Shown here one piece after another: positions 1-11,752 of a stretch of 64,000 nt of DNA (position 1 is the stretch's first letter; each line of letters begins with the position of its first letter). The position numbers and the translations under genes are program-made. The notes beneath the pieces are model-generated. The model had not been told where the DNA came from. It did no database searches and worked only from the letters and a program-made list of their open reading frames with translations. Source of the stretch: Oikopleura dioica (taxonomy: Eukaryota; Chordata; Appendicularia; Copelata; Oikopleuridae); contig OU015567.1 of the NCBI GenBank assembly GCA_907165135.1, positions 8,685,001-8,749,000 of the forward strand. The letters run 5' to 3'.

Positions 1-644
1 TTATGTTCCCGATCAAAGGGTCAAAACATTCTAGAGAGCTGTTTGGAAGATAGTAAAGACTGTTCATTTTATACAGTAAATTTATGAGTGAATTTAGCTC
101 GAACATACCTGACGAGTCCCCTTCAAAGATTTCTTGAACCATCTCCCTCAACTCTTCATCAATTTCAATCGGCTTCGCGCACTTTCTTATCCTGTGATTA
201 CCCAGACAATTAAAGCACTTATCAAATCGTGTTCCAATTTTCTTCTTCAGTTGCAAGTGTCGTTCTTTCGTAAAGAAAAGCTCATTGTATTGTCCTCCTC
301 GAACATTGTCAATTCCAAAGTCGAGCATGTACGAAAAGATCACTTCTTCAAGATCATCGAGGGATCCAGCGCAGGATTTTTCAATGATGAAGGATTGTGG
401 CTTGTAGCGTTGAGTGAAGATACAGTCAGCTCGACCAGAAACATGTTCGTCAAAGACAGCCTCGGCTTCCTATAGTTTTGGTTAGTTCAAATGATCATAC
501 AATAACTAGAAATGCAAGGGATTTATGAAATTTCAAAAGTCTTGAGGTTGATAAGCAGTTTTCATTCTTGAAAATAATACTAACCTTATTAGTTCTTTGA
601 ACCAGAAATCGATCTTTTTCCAATTCTAGCACAAGAATAATCAT
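1..644 (-). CDS. GIY-YIG-like protein with zinc knuckle (3' part outside window)
   Basis: Three exons are readable on the minus strand: 644-585, 469-109 and 30 to beyond base 1. The start gives MIILVLELEKDRFLVQRTNK, which resembles the first strand of a GIY-YIG nuclease fold. Next come a YKP segment and the signature GIDNVRGGQY, then a Cys/His cluster CFNCLGNHRIRKC that looks like a shortened CCHC zinc knuckle. From memory, this order (GIY-YIG-like strand, NVRGG, knuckle) occurs in uncharacterised proteins of large DNA viruses and scattered eukaryotes. The GIY tyrosines are not obvious, so nuclease activity is uncertain. Introns have GT-AG ends. The gene is divergent from WDR74. Confidence 0.6.
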
Positions 645-941
645 TTTTTCGCAATTTTCTTGTTTCAAATCATCAATTCTTTGAAACTTTTCTTCTCCCC
701 AATTTTCAATTCGGAATCTTCATTTGCCGCTCATCCCTCTCTTCATTTTCTCAAATCGATTTTCCTTGAGTGAACTGGCTACGTGTATTTTTCACCATGA
801 CGCGGCGGCTTTTCTCCGCGCCGATTGGCGGAGAGCGCAACAATGTCTGATTATGGATTTTAGAGAGAAAATGTGAGAAATCTTGTTTACTGAAAAAACG
901 ACCTGCGAAAATGAATAGAATAGAGAATTTTGTGTTTCAGA
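645..941. promoter_or_regulatory. Short divergent intergenic region
   Basis: About 300 bases separate the minus-strand GIY-YIG-like gene from WDR74 on the plus strand, so it probably carries both promoters. A GC-rich core (about 796-840, containing GGCGGAGAGCG) lies in otherwise AT-rich DNA. A pyrimidine-rich acceptor (TTTGTGTTTCAG, ending 940) sits immediately before the WDR74 start and looks like a spliced-leader trans-splice site. No TATA box was identified. Confidence 0.4.
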
Positions 942-2260
942 ATGAAGGAAAAATACCGACCGGGAATTTACGTGGGCGTTGAGACTGGAATGCTCAAGGA
1001 AAGGCTTTAGTTTTATTTACTAGTAAAATAATTACAGTCATTTTCGACCAAAAATAACCTTATAATAGACCGTCGAACTTGGCCGAAGAACAGCAACAAA
1101 CCACTTTGGCCCAAATGAATTGCAAGCTGACCAATGTGTTCAAGAAATCGCCTTTGCTAGAGAAAGAAAAGTTCTTGTCGCGATGAAAAATGGCGAAGCG
1201 AAGCTTTTCGATACCGAAAAATCCGAATTCGACTACCCAAAAAAGCTGCTGGATGACGAACAAGAATGGGCAGGATTGGGGCTTTTGGAAGACGCAATTA
1301 TTGGAGCCACGGGCAATGCGGTCGTGAAGGTTTGGGAGAAAAAGGAATTTGAGGAGAGCAGTGAAGAGAAAATTGCGCCGAAAGCGGAACAGACGATCAA
1401 GTCGGCGGGGAAAGTTAGAGCTGGAAAAGTGAGAAGAAAGACAATGGTCATCGGTGGGGAAAGCACGCAATTGCAGATGGTGGATTTGGAGAATTTAGAC
1501 AAGGTAATCTTTTTACTTTTCTTAGTCCCGAAAGCCTATCAATTTTTGCCAAATCTGAAGCTTATTCTAGGGCGTCGTTTGGTCAGCAAAAAATGTCCGT
1601 CCCGACAAACTGCAGCTGCACATTCCGATCAATTTTCCAGCAATCGCCCTTCCCGAAAAGACCGAAACAATCGCATGCACTTCCTACGGCTCGTTGACGA
1701 ACCAAGCTCACGAACTGCGAATTTACGATCCTCGACAAGTCCAGCGTCGACCTATCAAACGAATCGAATGGGGAACGTATCCGATCACTTCTTTGCTTTC
1801 CATGGACGAAGAGGGGCAAAAATATGTGGTTGGAACGGCGCGAGGGAAAATTGCACTTTTCGATATTAGATTTGACAAGAAGTTTTTGTCTTTCAAGGGC
1901 GCTGCAGGTTCGAAAATCTTTTATTTATAAAAGCCCATGAAAATTTCAAGGAAGCATACGAAGCATGGCCCAGCATCCAGACAAAGAAAATATATTTTGT
2001 GCAGTTGGATTGGACAGATTTCTACATATTTATGATGCAAAAATTAAGAAGAAAATTCACAAGGTAGGAACTATTTTCTTTTTTTTTTGATTGAGAGAGG
2101 TCTGAAGGTTTATCTGAAATCTCCATTAAATCGAGTGCTGATCGAAAAAGGCGCAAAGATCGAAAAAGACACGGAAGAAGAAAAAGAGGAAGAAGAAGAG
2201 CGTGAAGCTGAGAGTGAGACTTGGAACGAAATGGACAATCTTGAATCTGTCGAAGATTAA
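942..2260 (+). CDS. WDR74: WD-repeat ribosome biogenesis factor WDR74 (yeast Nsa1)
   Basis: WDR74/Nsa1 is a nucleolar WD40 propeller needed for maturation of the large ribosomal subunit. Exons: 942-998, 1069-1503, 1571-1907, 1951-2063, 2108-2260, giving 364 aa (human about 385). The start reads MKEKYRPGIYVGVETGMLK, the usual family opening. Later signatures are GTARGKIALFDIR, GSIRSMAQHP, GLDRFLHIYDAK and VYLKSPLN, followed by an acidic tail. The first intron (999-1068) must start with GA because the alternatives give stops. The acceptor touches the ATG, suggesting trans-splicing. DNAJB11 begins 38 bases after the stop, so the two genes are probably an operon. Confidence 0.92.
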
Positions 2261-2298
2261 ATAACTTATGAAATTATTGATGGGGTCTCGTTTTTAGA

Positions 2299-4098
2299 AT
2301 GAAATTGTTAAGTTTATTATCGGTACTAGAAGTCGCCCTCGCTGGTCGAGAGAACTGCTACAAATATTTAGGTGTCAGTAAATCGGAAACCACCAAAAAG
2401 ATCAAGTCTGCTTACAGGTAATCCCTAGTACCAGGGTGGAACGTTGGGGCAAAAAAATTGAATTTGGCCGCCCGATTGCCCGCCCGATTAAAATTTTCTT
2501 TGTCGGCGCCGCCCGATTGCCGCCCGACTTTTTGCCCGCCCGATTTGCCCGGGCGCCGACTTTTGCCCGGAAATTTCGGCAACCCCCAAACCAAAAAATA
2601 TGTAAATTTATTGAAGAAAAAGGATTATTTTGTATCCCGAAGGAAGAAGGGCACTCATGGAGAACCGAAACCGGACGTTTTAAATAAAATTCCAGTATTT
2701 ATGTCCCTTTAGATGCCATTTTTTCTTCTGGGCGCCGACTTTTTTCCCGGGCGCCGATTTTTGCCCGATTGCCCGACTTTGCCCGATTTTTACCTCGTAA
2801 AATCGAGCCTTGCGCCGCCCGATTTGCCCGCCCGCCCGATTTTTTGCCCGGTACGCCCGACTTACCCGGTCCCAACGTTCCACCCTGCTAGTACCTCAAT
2901 CAGAGTCGAATTTATTTAGAAAACTTGCCGCAAAAATGCATCCAGATAAAAACCAAGACGACCCTTCAGCCAACGAAAAGTTTCAAGATTTAGCTTGGTG
3001 CCACGATGTTTTATCGGACGAAAAGAAGAGGAAAAAATACGATAGAGGTGGAGAAAAAGCTATTAATGAGGATAATGGAGCGTGAGTAGGGCTTTCGAAT
3101 GAATGAGAAATTGATTTGTTTTTTTCAGTGAAGATTTTGATGGGGGAATGTTTGGAGGCATGTTTGGCGGCATGTTCGGTGGAATGTTTGGCGGACAGCA
3201 ACGAGAAGAGCATAGAAAGGTAAAAATGAAGGAAGAATACTGATTCTAGCATTGTCTTTCAGGGAGATCTAGTTGTTGTTCCTCTGATCGTCACTCTTGA
3301 AGAGCTCTACAACGGTGCAATCATCGACATGACCAGAACAAAACGCTCGTATCGGGAAGCTCCTGGCCAGAGAGACTGTAACTGCCGGTAAATTTCTCCC
3401 CCTACGTATCAATTTCTCAACCTTTTTAGCGTCGAAATGCGACAGAAAAGAATGGGCATGGGCCAGTTCCAAATCTTCCAAGAGCAAGTGTGTGACAAGT
3501 GTCCGAATATGAAGCTGATTTCTGACGATGAAGATCTCGAAATCGAGATTGAACGAGGCATGGATCACGGTCACTCGATCGAGTATTTCGGAGAAGGAGA
3601 ACCCAAACTCGATGGCGAGCCTGGAGATCTTCAAGTTATCCTTAGGTAGGAATAAAATTAAAAAGAGATGGATTTAACAGAAATATGAAGATTGGTCAAT
3701 CATCCGCTCTTCGAGAGAAAAGGCCACGATCTCTACACAAACTTGACGATATCATTGGAAGACGCTCTTACCGGCTTCGAGACGACTATCAAGCATCTAG
3801 ATGGCCACATCGTCCCGGTCAAACGATCCGACATCACCTGGGCTGGCTTCAAAATGCGAATCAAAAACGAAGGAATGCCTGTTCTTGAAGACAACACCAA
3901 GGTACAAAATGAAACTCTTTCTTCATTCCAAACAATTTTCAATTTCAGTTCGGTTCGTTGATCGTGACGATCGACGTTGCCTTCCCAAAGAAGCAGCTTT
4001 CCGAAGAACAGAAAAAAGTCATTTCCGAAATTCTGAGCCAAAGTGACGTTCAGCCCGATTTCTACAATGGCATCAAATACCCAAAGAAACGCCTGTAA
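2299..4098 (+). CDS. DNAJB11: ER-lumen Hsp40 co-chaperone DNAJB11 (ERdj3)
   Basis: A J-domain co-chaperone for BiP in the ER. Exons: 2299-2417, 2920-3081, 3129-3219, 3263-3387, 3430-3645, 3691-3901, 3949-4098; 357 aa, matching human DNAJB11 (358). It has an N-terminal hydrophobic signal, a J domain with the HPD motif (MHPDKN), a Gly/Phe-rich linker with repeated GGMF, then the ERdj3 cysteine pair region (CNC and CDKCPN) and the conserved [19 protein letters not shown] block. There is no KDEL tail, as in the human protein. The first intron carries a transposable element (2432-2887). It probably shares an operon with WDR74. A second, more diverged copy lies at 13365-14543. Confidence 0.93.
2432..2887. 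mobile_element. Non-autonomous inverted-repeat element in DNAJB11 intron 1
   Basis: The termini CAGGGTGGAACGTTGGG and CCCAACGTTCCACCCTG are perfect inverted repeats. They are flanked by direct repeats CTAGTAC (2425-2431 and 2888-2894); the repeat is 8 bases if a shared C is counted. A CAGGG start and 7-8 base target duplication suggest the hAT superfamily. The interior is built of GCCCGATT and GGGCGCCGAC modules in both orientations and encodes no transposase. It accounts for about 450 of the 500 bases of this intron. Confidence 0.8.
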
Positions 4099-4463
4099 AT
4101 CGCATTCTTGAGCGCTAAAGCAGTATTCCAAAAAAAGATAACTTTGCCTTTGAAATTTCTGTAGATTACCGTATTGAACCGTACATTCGATTACCAGAAA
4201 AACCGATTTTTTCTCTGTTAGCTTCTGTTTTCGGCGATTTGTACCTCAAAGATCAATATTTAGATTCTAAAATTTAGAATTATTCTATTTTTCGTTATGT
4301 TTAAAAATGTGTGATCCTCCTAACTGTGCAATATAATTATTATTAGTAACGATATTCTTTTATTTCAATTCATCACACAGCCTTATAAATATACGCTCTA
4401 CTATGAGCACTTCCCAGAAATCCTTCTTCTCATCCCTTTTTTCAGCATTATTTTTTATGAAAA

Positions 4464-6011
4464 ATGAAAACGCCTGTCGCAGTCTTCCGGCAGGCCCTAA
4501 TATCGCGCTTGGGAATAATTGCAATTGGCACGGTCTTTAACTTACTGATACCAGACCACAAGCCGGATGCATTCAAACTTGGAGCTTCTCCGCAAAAAAT
4601 CGGCGATTATATTATTGAGTTCTTTCTCGGCAGTTTCGGCAGATGGGATTCGCAACATTTTATTCATATTGCAGTGAATGGGTACTCTCAAGGGCAGGTT
4701 CTTTTAGCTTTTGATAAGCTCGGGTGGTCTTATTTTCAGCAATAATTCGTTATTCATGTCTTTTTGAACCAAAGACAGTAGAGAACTTTGCCTTCTTTCC
4801 TCTGTTTCCGATGATGATTCGAACCATCGCCGGTGTCGTCCTCCTCCCCCTCTCAGGCCTGATTTCCGAGTACTACAGAGCTCTCCTCGCTGGCTGTTTT
4901 CTCAGCAACTTGTGTTTCTGTTTCTCTGCTGTGGTCCTCCACCGGCTTTGGATGCGCCTCACCCAGAAAATGCCCAGCTCATCGTTCATCATCGCCCTCG
5001 CCGTCATCAACCCAGCGACGGTTTTCTTCGTCAGTTGTTACACAGAATCTTTATTCTTCGCCGCCACGCTAATGGGCATCTATCTTCTTTGCATGGAAAC
5101 TCCGAAGCCCTGGCTTGCTGCTGTTTCTTTTTCATTCGCTTCGGCTTTTCGTTCGAATGGAATTTTAAACGCTGGATATATTGCTCACTTTGGACTTTAC
5201 CAAATTATGAAAGAATGCGCCCAAATGCCCCAGCGACCAGAATCTCAGCTTAGTTTCCTAAGTGAGTAATTAAAACTCCTTCAATCTGATGATGAAGTTT
5301 TTTTCAGTTTTACGAATGCTAGTAGAAACAGGTCTACAAGTATTTTTGGTGATTTCCCCATTCGTTATTTTCAACATCTATGGATGGTTCCATTATTGCC
5401 ACTCGGCTCATTTCTGCGAACTCTTCAAAATGACCGACTGTCCAGAATTAAGCTCCCCAGACTTCTGCAACTGGGACTACCCAATAATCTACAGCTACGT
5501 CCAGACCCTCTGGGATAACGGATTCTTAAAATACTGGCAACTCAAGAAGATCCCTTTATTTATTCTCGCGACACCTACAGTTTGGTGGTGTCTCAAAGCG
5601 ATTTCGAAGTCGGCCGAGAGATGTGCGTTGTTTGATATTTTCGCCGGGAGATATGCGAAAAGAAACAAGCCGTGGGCTGGCGAGCCGTTTATGATTGCCA
5701 GCTCTTTGCATTTGCTTTACATGGGTGATTATATTTTCTCAATTCATTATTTTACTATTTTTATTAAGTCCTTTTCGGTGTGTTTTTCATGAACGTCGAA
5801 GTCACAACTCGCCTTGTCTGGAGCTCGTCACCATACTGTAAGTCTGTTTACCGATCGCACTTTATGAGTCACGACTTCAGTGTACATCTTCACTTGCCAA
5901 ATCCTCCATTCGCGAATTTCCAATCGCCTCCGTCGAAAATTTCTCTCTTATACATTCCTTTACCTCATTCTTGGCCTTGCTCTTCACTGTAATAACTTTC
6001 CTTGGACATGA
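4464..6011 (+). CDS. PIGV: GPI mannosyltransferase 2 (PIG-V)
   Basis: PIG-V adds the second mannose to the GPI anchor precursor on the lumenal side of the ER. Exons: 4464-4697, 4775-5261, 5308-5724, 5769-5837, 5881-6011, giving 445 aa (human 493). Family motifs are FGRWDSQHFIHIAVNGY early in the protein, NFAFFPLFPM, SCYTESLFF and SAFRSNGILNAGY. These are followed by a Cys-rich lumenal loop with PIIYSYVQ and GFLKYWQLKKIP, and a C-terminal NVEVTTRLVWSSSP block. The chain has many hydrophobic segments. The first intron boundary is the least certain because its acceptor has a weak pyrimidine tract. The acceptor at 4441-4445 precedes the start. Confidence 0.9.
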
Positions 6012-6051
6012 AAATCAACGGTACAGTCCATTCAATTTAACTATTGTTCAG

Positions 6052-7465
6052 ATGAGGCTTTTTACAAAGCTCTTCCTGTTAAACATCATCGGAATTCGTC
6101 CAGCGAAATCGGATCTGGACGGAACATGCGATAAAAATGGCGATTGTACTCGAGAAAGCGTCGATGTCAATGAAGTCCTCGAGAATGCATCTAGCTCCGC
6201 GAAGTTTGTCCCTTTTCGCTATACTAGCAAAAACAGATACGTTGATGATTGGGAAAAGTTTATCACGGCTTATGGGAAGTGGCAGAAGGCGATTTTAGAC
6301 AATCCGAATATCAAATGCTCTGGTAAATTGGTTTATTTAATAAGCAATTATTTTTTATTGTTAGATTATCAAGCAGTGGTGTTTAAAAATACTGCTGGCT
6401 TGGGAGACTCGGCAAATGCTTTGAGTGCTGCATTCATGTACACAATCAACGCAGGGTTGATGTTTTTCATTGATTGGAAACCTTGGGCTTGGTCGGAGGG
6501 CTTTTCGGGTCCTGGATTTCCCGTTGATTATCAATCACTTCTTGCGGACAATCAAATTTGCCAGGGGAAGAACATCATTCATCTATCGGGGCATATAACT
6601 GCCAAACATCGGCTTGCAATGATCAAAAGAGGTAACTATTACTGTGACAATTTATACTGGCAGTGTCAAATGGCTTCTGTAAATCAGTCATCCATATGAG
6701 AATTTAAAAAAACAAGTTACAGATAAATATCCAAAGATTATGATTTTTTTAAATCGAATCGTGGAAAGAGAAAAGGCAGGAATGGCAAAGTCCAACCATT
6801 TTTTATTTAGTCAACATGGAAGTCAACTTTCTTGCCACTCGATTCTTCCAAGATTTCTTTGCTCCCAGTGCTGCAGTCCAATCCATCATTGATTCCTTTT
6901 CTTCTCAAATATATGACAAAACCGTCGCCCTCGTCATCCGAACCGGTTGGGACGACTGGCAGCAATTTCTGCTCCCAGAAGATCCGGATAAATTCCCACT
7001 TTGTCTGAAGGGATGGCGAGAAAGTGGCGGTCTACCGAGTGATATCAACGTTTTTGTTACTTCGGATCGCGAAGATGTAAAAAAAGCTACACTTGCCAAA
7101 TTGAAAGAAATGAACTTCAACGCCTTTGCGCTCAAAGACTCGGCGACACATGTTCAAACGCCCGACGACATTCAAAAAGTTCAAAAGACCATCGCCGAGT
7201 TTCATCTTTTGTCAAAATGTGGATACGGCCTTTTGACTTCTTCCTCCCTTTTTGGGTCAGTTTCTTTCCCGATTTTACCTTTCTAAAACCTTCTTATAGC
7301 AAAGCAGCAGTAGCAGAGCTTGGAGGAAAAGACACATACTCTAATCAAAACTTTTTCTTCATTTCCGCTGCCGATTGCGACCGCCAACACAAGGGATATT
7401 ACCGCTGCGCCAATCCAAAATATCCACCTTTCTGTCCGACGGAAAACACTGATTACGAGTGGTAA
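6052..7465 (+). CDS. Secreted or Golgi glycosyltransferase-like protein (fucosyltransferase-like)
   Basis: Exons: 6052-6322, 6365-6631, 6723-6779, 6811-7255, 7300-7465; 401 aa. It opens with a hydrophobic signal or anchor, then a Cys-containing stem and a globular region. VFKNTAGLGDSANALSAAF near the N-terminus resembles the donor-site loop of GT-B fucosyltransferases. Further on are VALVIRTGWDDW, INVFVTSDREDVKKA and KCGYGLLTSSSLFGKAAVAE, an order seen in NodZ/xyloglucan-type fucosyltransferase-like proteins. The exact family is my inference. The intron 6780-6810 is only 31 bases and begins with GA. The start follows the PIGV stop by about 40 bases with an acceptor (TATTGTTCAG) directly at the ATG, so it is probably operonic. 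Confidence 0.6.
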
Positions 7466-7598
7466 TCAAGTCTCTTTTCCAAAATTTTAGTTGATTTTAC
7501 CTGACTCTTCTGCCACGATTCTTAATTTTCTGTATGTAGCTACTAATAAAGTTATTAAAAATAGAAGAAAAAGCCAAATACTCCTCTTTTCAGAAAAA

Positions 7599-8083
7599 AT
7601 GACGGAAGAAGTTATGAGCATTTTGGCATACCATGGGTTGTCCATCGATGATTTGTCCCAAGTCCGCATCGTCAATCCAGAAGCAGCTGACGCTACCCGT
7701 AAGGTTTTTCTCTCAACCCTCATTTCATCCAAATTCAGAGACGCTGAAGACAAACAACGATGAATTCGTCAGTTCCATCGAAGATATAAACAAGCTCATC
7801 AAAGATTTCAGCGAAAAGTCGTCCAAGCTCGCGGAGCAAGTGAAAACTCGAAAACTCAATGCTATCGCCGTCAGGACTCGTTTGCAAGCAGCTCAGCGAC
7901 AAACTGATATTGAAAAGGTGACTCTTCCATTTCGAAAGCAAATTATGATCTGACGATAAGAACTCGTTGCTGGAGAAAATCGAAGAATACAAGCTTCTAT
8001 CAGAAAGACTCAGAGCCGAACACGATGCTCTTCGAAAAATTGAGCAAAATCAAAATGCTTTACTTCAGCAATTCAACAGCTAA
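7599..8083 (+). CDS. IFT20: Intraflagellar transport protein IFT20
   Basis: IFT20 is a small coiled-coil subunit of IFT complex B that links the Golgi to cilia assembly. Exons: 7599-7703, 7741-7917, 7961-8083; 134 aa (human 132). The N-terminus contains GLSIDDLSQVRIVNPEAAD, matching the conserved opening of the family. The rest is a heptad-rich helix ending in ALRKIEQNQNALLQQF, equivalent to the conserved EQ-rich C-terminus. The CTTTTCAG acceptor ends at 7593, six bases before the ATG. It lies between a glycosyltransferase and VPS35 on the same strand. Confidence 0.92.
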
Positions 8084-8185
8084 TTTTTCTGCGAACTCTT
8101 TCTATTTTTAGTTTGTTTTTTCGCTCGTGTATAGTTTTTCAATATATTTTTATTTTCCATTTCCTTTATTTTAATCTCATCAAGA

Positions 8186-10905
8186 ATGGGCGCAGTAGAC
8201 GACAAAACAATCAAAGTGCCACTTTCGGACTCGCTGCAAAACGTTAAACATGATGCTTTCCAAATGAAAAAGCAACTCGACGAACTGAACATCGATGAAG
8301 CTCTCAATCACGCAGCCACCATGCTTCAACACCTCCAGAAGGCATATTACACGCCGAAAGAGTACAACGAGCTATTTTTGACGGTGACAAATGAGTTGAG
8401 AATGGTCGACGTCATGCTAAAAGACGCGTTCGAAAAAGACGCGGGCATGGCAGGAGGAGAAATGTATGAAAAAGTACAGTACAATCCGAGCATCCTGCCG
8501 CGACTGTATCTGATGGTGACAGTAGGAACCGCGATGGTAAAGACACAACCGGAATTGACAAAAGCTGTTTTGGATGATTTGGTGGAAATGAGTCGTGGAG
8601 TGCAGCACCCGCTCAGAGGTATTTTCCTCCGAAACTATCTTCTTCAATCAATGCGGCAAATCCTCCCTGATACCGCGCCGAACCAAGAAGATCCTCGAGA
8701 AGCCTGCGTTACAGACAGCGTCGAGCTGCTGCTCAAGAACTTCGCTGAAATGAATAAACTCTGGGTGAGAATGCAACACCAAGGTCTTCAACGAGATGCG
8801 CCAGCTAGGACTGCGGAAAGAAAAGAAATAAGGAATCTTGTTGGAACAAATCTTGTGCGAATTTCTCAACTGGATAATTTAACCGTCGAAACTTACTGTG
8901 ACAAGGTGTTGCCGGAAATACTGACACAAATTGTCAACTGCCGAGATCCACTTGCGCAAACGTACTTGATGGAATCGATTATTCAGGTCTTCCCGGACGA
9001 ATATCACTTAGACACAATGAAACCATTTTTAAAAGCAGTCGGCGATCTTCACACACAAGTGAATGTGAAGAACATCGTCAATGCTCTTGTTGATCGTCTG
9101 AGCAACTTTGCTACGAATAATGAGGGGACCTTGTCGGGAAAGGATGGCGACGTCTTTTCCGTGTTTTCGGGAGCTCTAGGAGAAATTATCGGAGGCAGAA
9201 ACGGACTTGCGCTTGAGAATGTTCTTGGTATGCAGATTCCACTGATTCAACTCGCTCTTACTTGCTATAAAAGCGAGCCCGATTTCATCAATAAAATTCT
9301 CCACACGACAGCGGAAATGGTCGCTACTTACCTCGAGAAGAACAACCTGACTTCTATTCCATCATCTTCCCCCGCCTCTCGCGAGACTGTAGCCCTCATG
9401 AAGCTCCCGATCACGGTTTATGCGGCGGATGGCGCTCCACTTAGAATTCTCGAGTTGTCGAACTTCGGCGATGCTTTTGGAATCATGGCAAATGAGACAA
9501 AAAAGATTGTAGCGACGTTTATTTTGGAAAAGATTATGGAAGCAGAAGCATCGATTGATTTAGATCATTTTGATGCGGCTCTTACCGTCGTTAAATGCTT
9601 GTATAATTCTGATACAGATCAGCCTGATAGGAATGGCTGAGAAAAATTATCTTTAACACTTGAAAGTTTTGATTTTCTTAGCCTTTGGAAAGTGAAGATC
9701 TCGATCTTGCGGCTCGATTCGCTCTTTTGCTCGACAATTCATCGCCAAAAGACAACTTCGAAATGACCATCAGGTTATCCGAAGAATTCTCAAATGCAGA
9801 TACTGGCGTGAAATCATTCCTTCTTCCTACTATCTTCGCGCGATTCTGTCAAATTGGACGAGATTGTTCATCGGAGAATCCGGATATCAGTAAAGAGGCG
9901 TTCTCAAAAGCTCATGAATTGGTTCAAACTCTCGCCGATTCTGAACTGCCACTTATTTCCATCAGACTTTATCTACAGGTAGAACTTTTGTTTATTTTGG
10001 ATGATGTTTTGACAACTTAGGGCGCTGCTTCAATTCAACACTGCAATTTTGATGGATCAGTTGACCTCTGCTACGAATTCTTCACACAGGTAATGGACGA
10101 TTTTCTCCTTGATTTCAACACCTATTCAAGGCATTTGTGATTTACGAAGAAGAAATATGTGACAGCAAAGAGCAAGTTGCGGCATTGCAGCAACTAACCA
10201 GTACTCTACTAAAAGTTGAATGCTTCAAAGAAGAAGAACATGCGTCACTCCGCTCTCAATGTGTTCTTGGTAAGAATTCTGAATCCTCGATATAATAACT
10301 GGCCACTTTTTCAATCAATTTTAAGCTGCTTCGCGTCTCCTGAGAAAAGCAGATCAAGCACGAGCAATCCTCTGGACATCCCACGTCTTTTGGTCGAGCA
10401 AGGTGCTTTCTCCAGATGCAAAAGAATCATCAGAATTGCGAAATGAAAAGAAAGTCGTTGATCAACTGAAAAAGGCTTCAAAAACAGCTGAAAAGTGTCT
10501 CGAAGCCTTGCTCAGGCAACAGCTCTACATTGAAATTCTTGAAAAAGCTCATTTTTACATTTCCGATGGTCTCGAAAATGCTGACCTGCAAACACTAGCG
10601 GATTCTATGAGTCAGAAAATCAAAGGTTAATTCATTTCCAAATTGTAAATTTCGAGCAATTTTCATAGAGAAACAAGCTGAAACGCAAGCAAATGCTGAC
10701 GCCGAAAAGCTCGCTGCTCACTTTGAAGAGCTAGAAATTAAAATGAAAGGACCAAGCCCACAGGTTGAATCTCAAGGTGAAGAGAGCGCAGTTTCAGATG
10801 AAGTTAATCAACCGGAAGAAGGTTAGACCGTTTTGTGTTCCTCTTTCTTATGATTTATTATTTTCAGAAGCCCCTGAAGAAAGTGTAGAAAACAACGAAG
10901 AATAG
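8186..10905 (+). CDS. VPS35: Retromer subunit VPS35
   Basis: VPS35 is the alpha-solenoid core of the retromer cargo-recognition complex on endosomes. Exons: 8186-9630, 9693-9978, 10021-10089, 10131-10269, 10326-10625, 10669-10821, 10868-10905; 809 aa (human 796). The PRLYLM motif that binds VPS26 is at about residue 110, followed by VQHPLRGIFLRNYLL, NKLWVRMQHQG, LVGTNLVRISQL and IIQVFPDEYHLDT. The C-terminus adds a Glu-rich tail. The first exon is unusually long. The intron 9631-9692 lacks a GT donor; a GA start with acceptor at 9691-9692 keeps the frame. An acceptor (ATCAAG) abuts the ATG. Confidence 0.95.
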
Positions 10906-11752
10906 CCCCAGAACAAGTTCAATTAGAAGATTATTCAAGTCCACTTCACTGTTCTTTCCTGTATAAAACTAAAACTAATCATCCCCATTTACCAATGACT
11001 CATTTCTACAAGCTTATCTGCCACCCGAGCGTCTTCATTCTATTTAAGATGAAATTCCATAAGAATTTTTCGGCAAAAAAATTTTTTTGTGAGCTATCAG
11101 CATATTCTGAAAGCCCGTATCAGAATTAGTGGAATCCCCAAATTCTAGCACTTGATGACGTCACGATGACGTCATCACTGATGATTGAAGGTGAAGAATC
11201 CTAGAAACTTAGGTACGCTTTTAGAGAACGTTTTTGTTGAAAAGCAATTTTTTTCTTTGCGGGAGGTTATTCAGCATCAAAAACTACGTGGGAATCCGGA
11301 AGAATTTTTCCGAACCGACCGGTTACAAATTGAACCGCCAAAATGACCGGCTGGTTATGGCCGGTTCGAACCCGGATTCCCGTGTAGTTTTCGATGCTGA
11401 ACAACCTCCTCCAAAGAAAATTATTTTTCGACAAAAACGTCTTCAAAAAGCGTACCTAAGGTTCCGCGGTTCTGGACCATCAATCATCAGTGATGACGTC
11501 ATCGTGACGTCATCAAGTGCTAGAATTTAGGGATTCTGATACTAATTCTGATACGGGCTTTCAGAATATGCTGATAGCTCACAAAAAATTTCTTTTGCCG
11601 AAAAATTCTTATGGAATTTCATCTTAACTATTTCTCATCCTTGCGACATGTTTAAAAATGTCTGATTTTCTTCTCTGTCTATTTCAGAATAAAGTTCATT
11701 CACATTCAAAACTCCTCAATGTTCAAATTTTAGACCAGTAAATGCGATAAAT
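10906..11752. other. VPS35-VMA21 intergenic region
   Basis: The VPS35 3' flank is followed by a large foldback element (11048-11623, listed separately). After that come AT-rich DNA and a pyrimidine-rich acceptor (TTCAAATTTTAG, ending 11733) shortly before VMA21. I see no other gene. Confidence 0.5.
11048..11623. mobile_element. Foldback element with TTAA target duplication
   Basis: A 576-base imperfect palindrome. The ends GATGAAATTCCATAAGAATT and its complement are flanked by TTAA on both sides (11044-11047 and 11624-11627). The arms pair over roughly 250 bases each, including blocks with TGACGTCA-like sequences and an inner GGGAATCCGG/CCGGATTCCC pair. The centre has repeated GACCGG modules. 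TTAA duplication suggests mobilisation by a piggyBac-type transposase. No coding capacity was seen: the 98-codon frame across the centre runs through the palindrome and is not credible. Confidence 0.8.

Noticed and set aside
11234..11530. 98-codon ORF in the foldback element
   Set aside because: It runs through the palindrome centre and has no protein-like features; both arms encode mirrored sequence.
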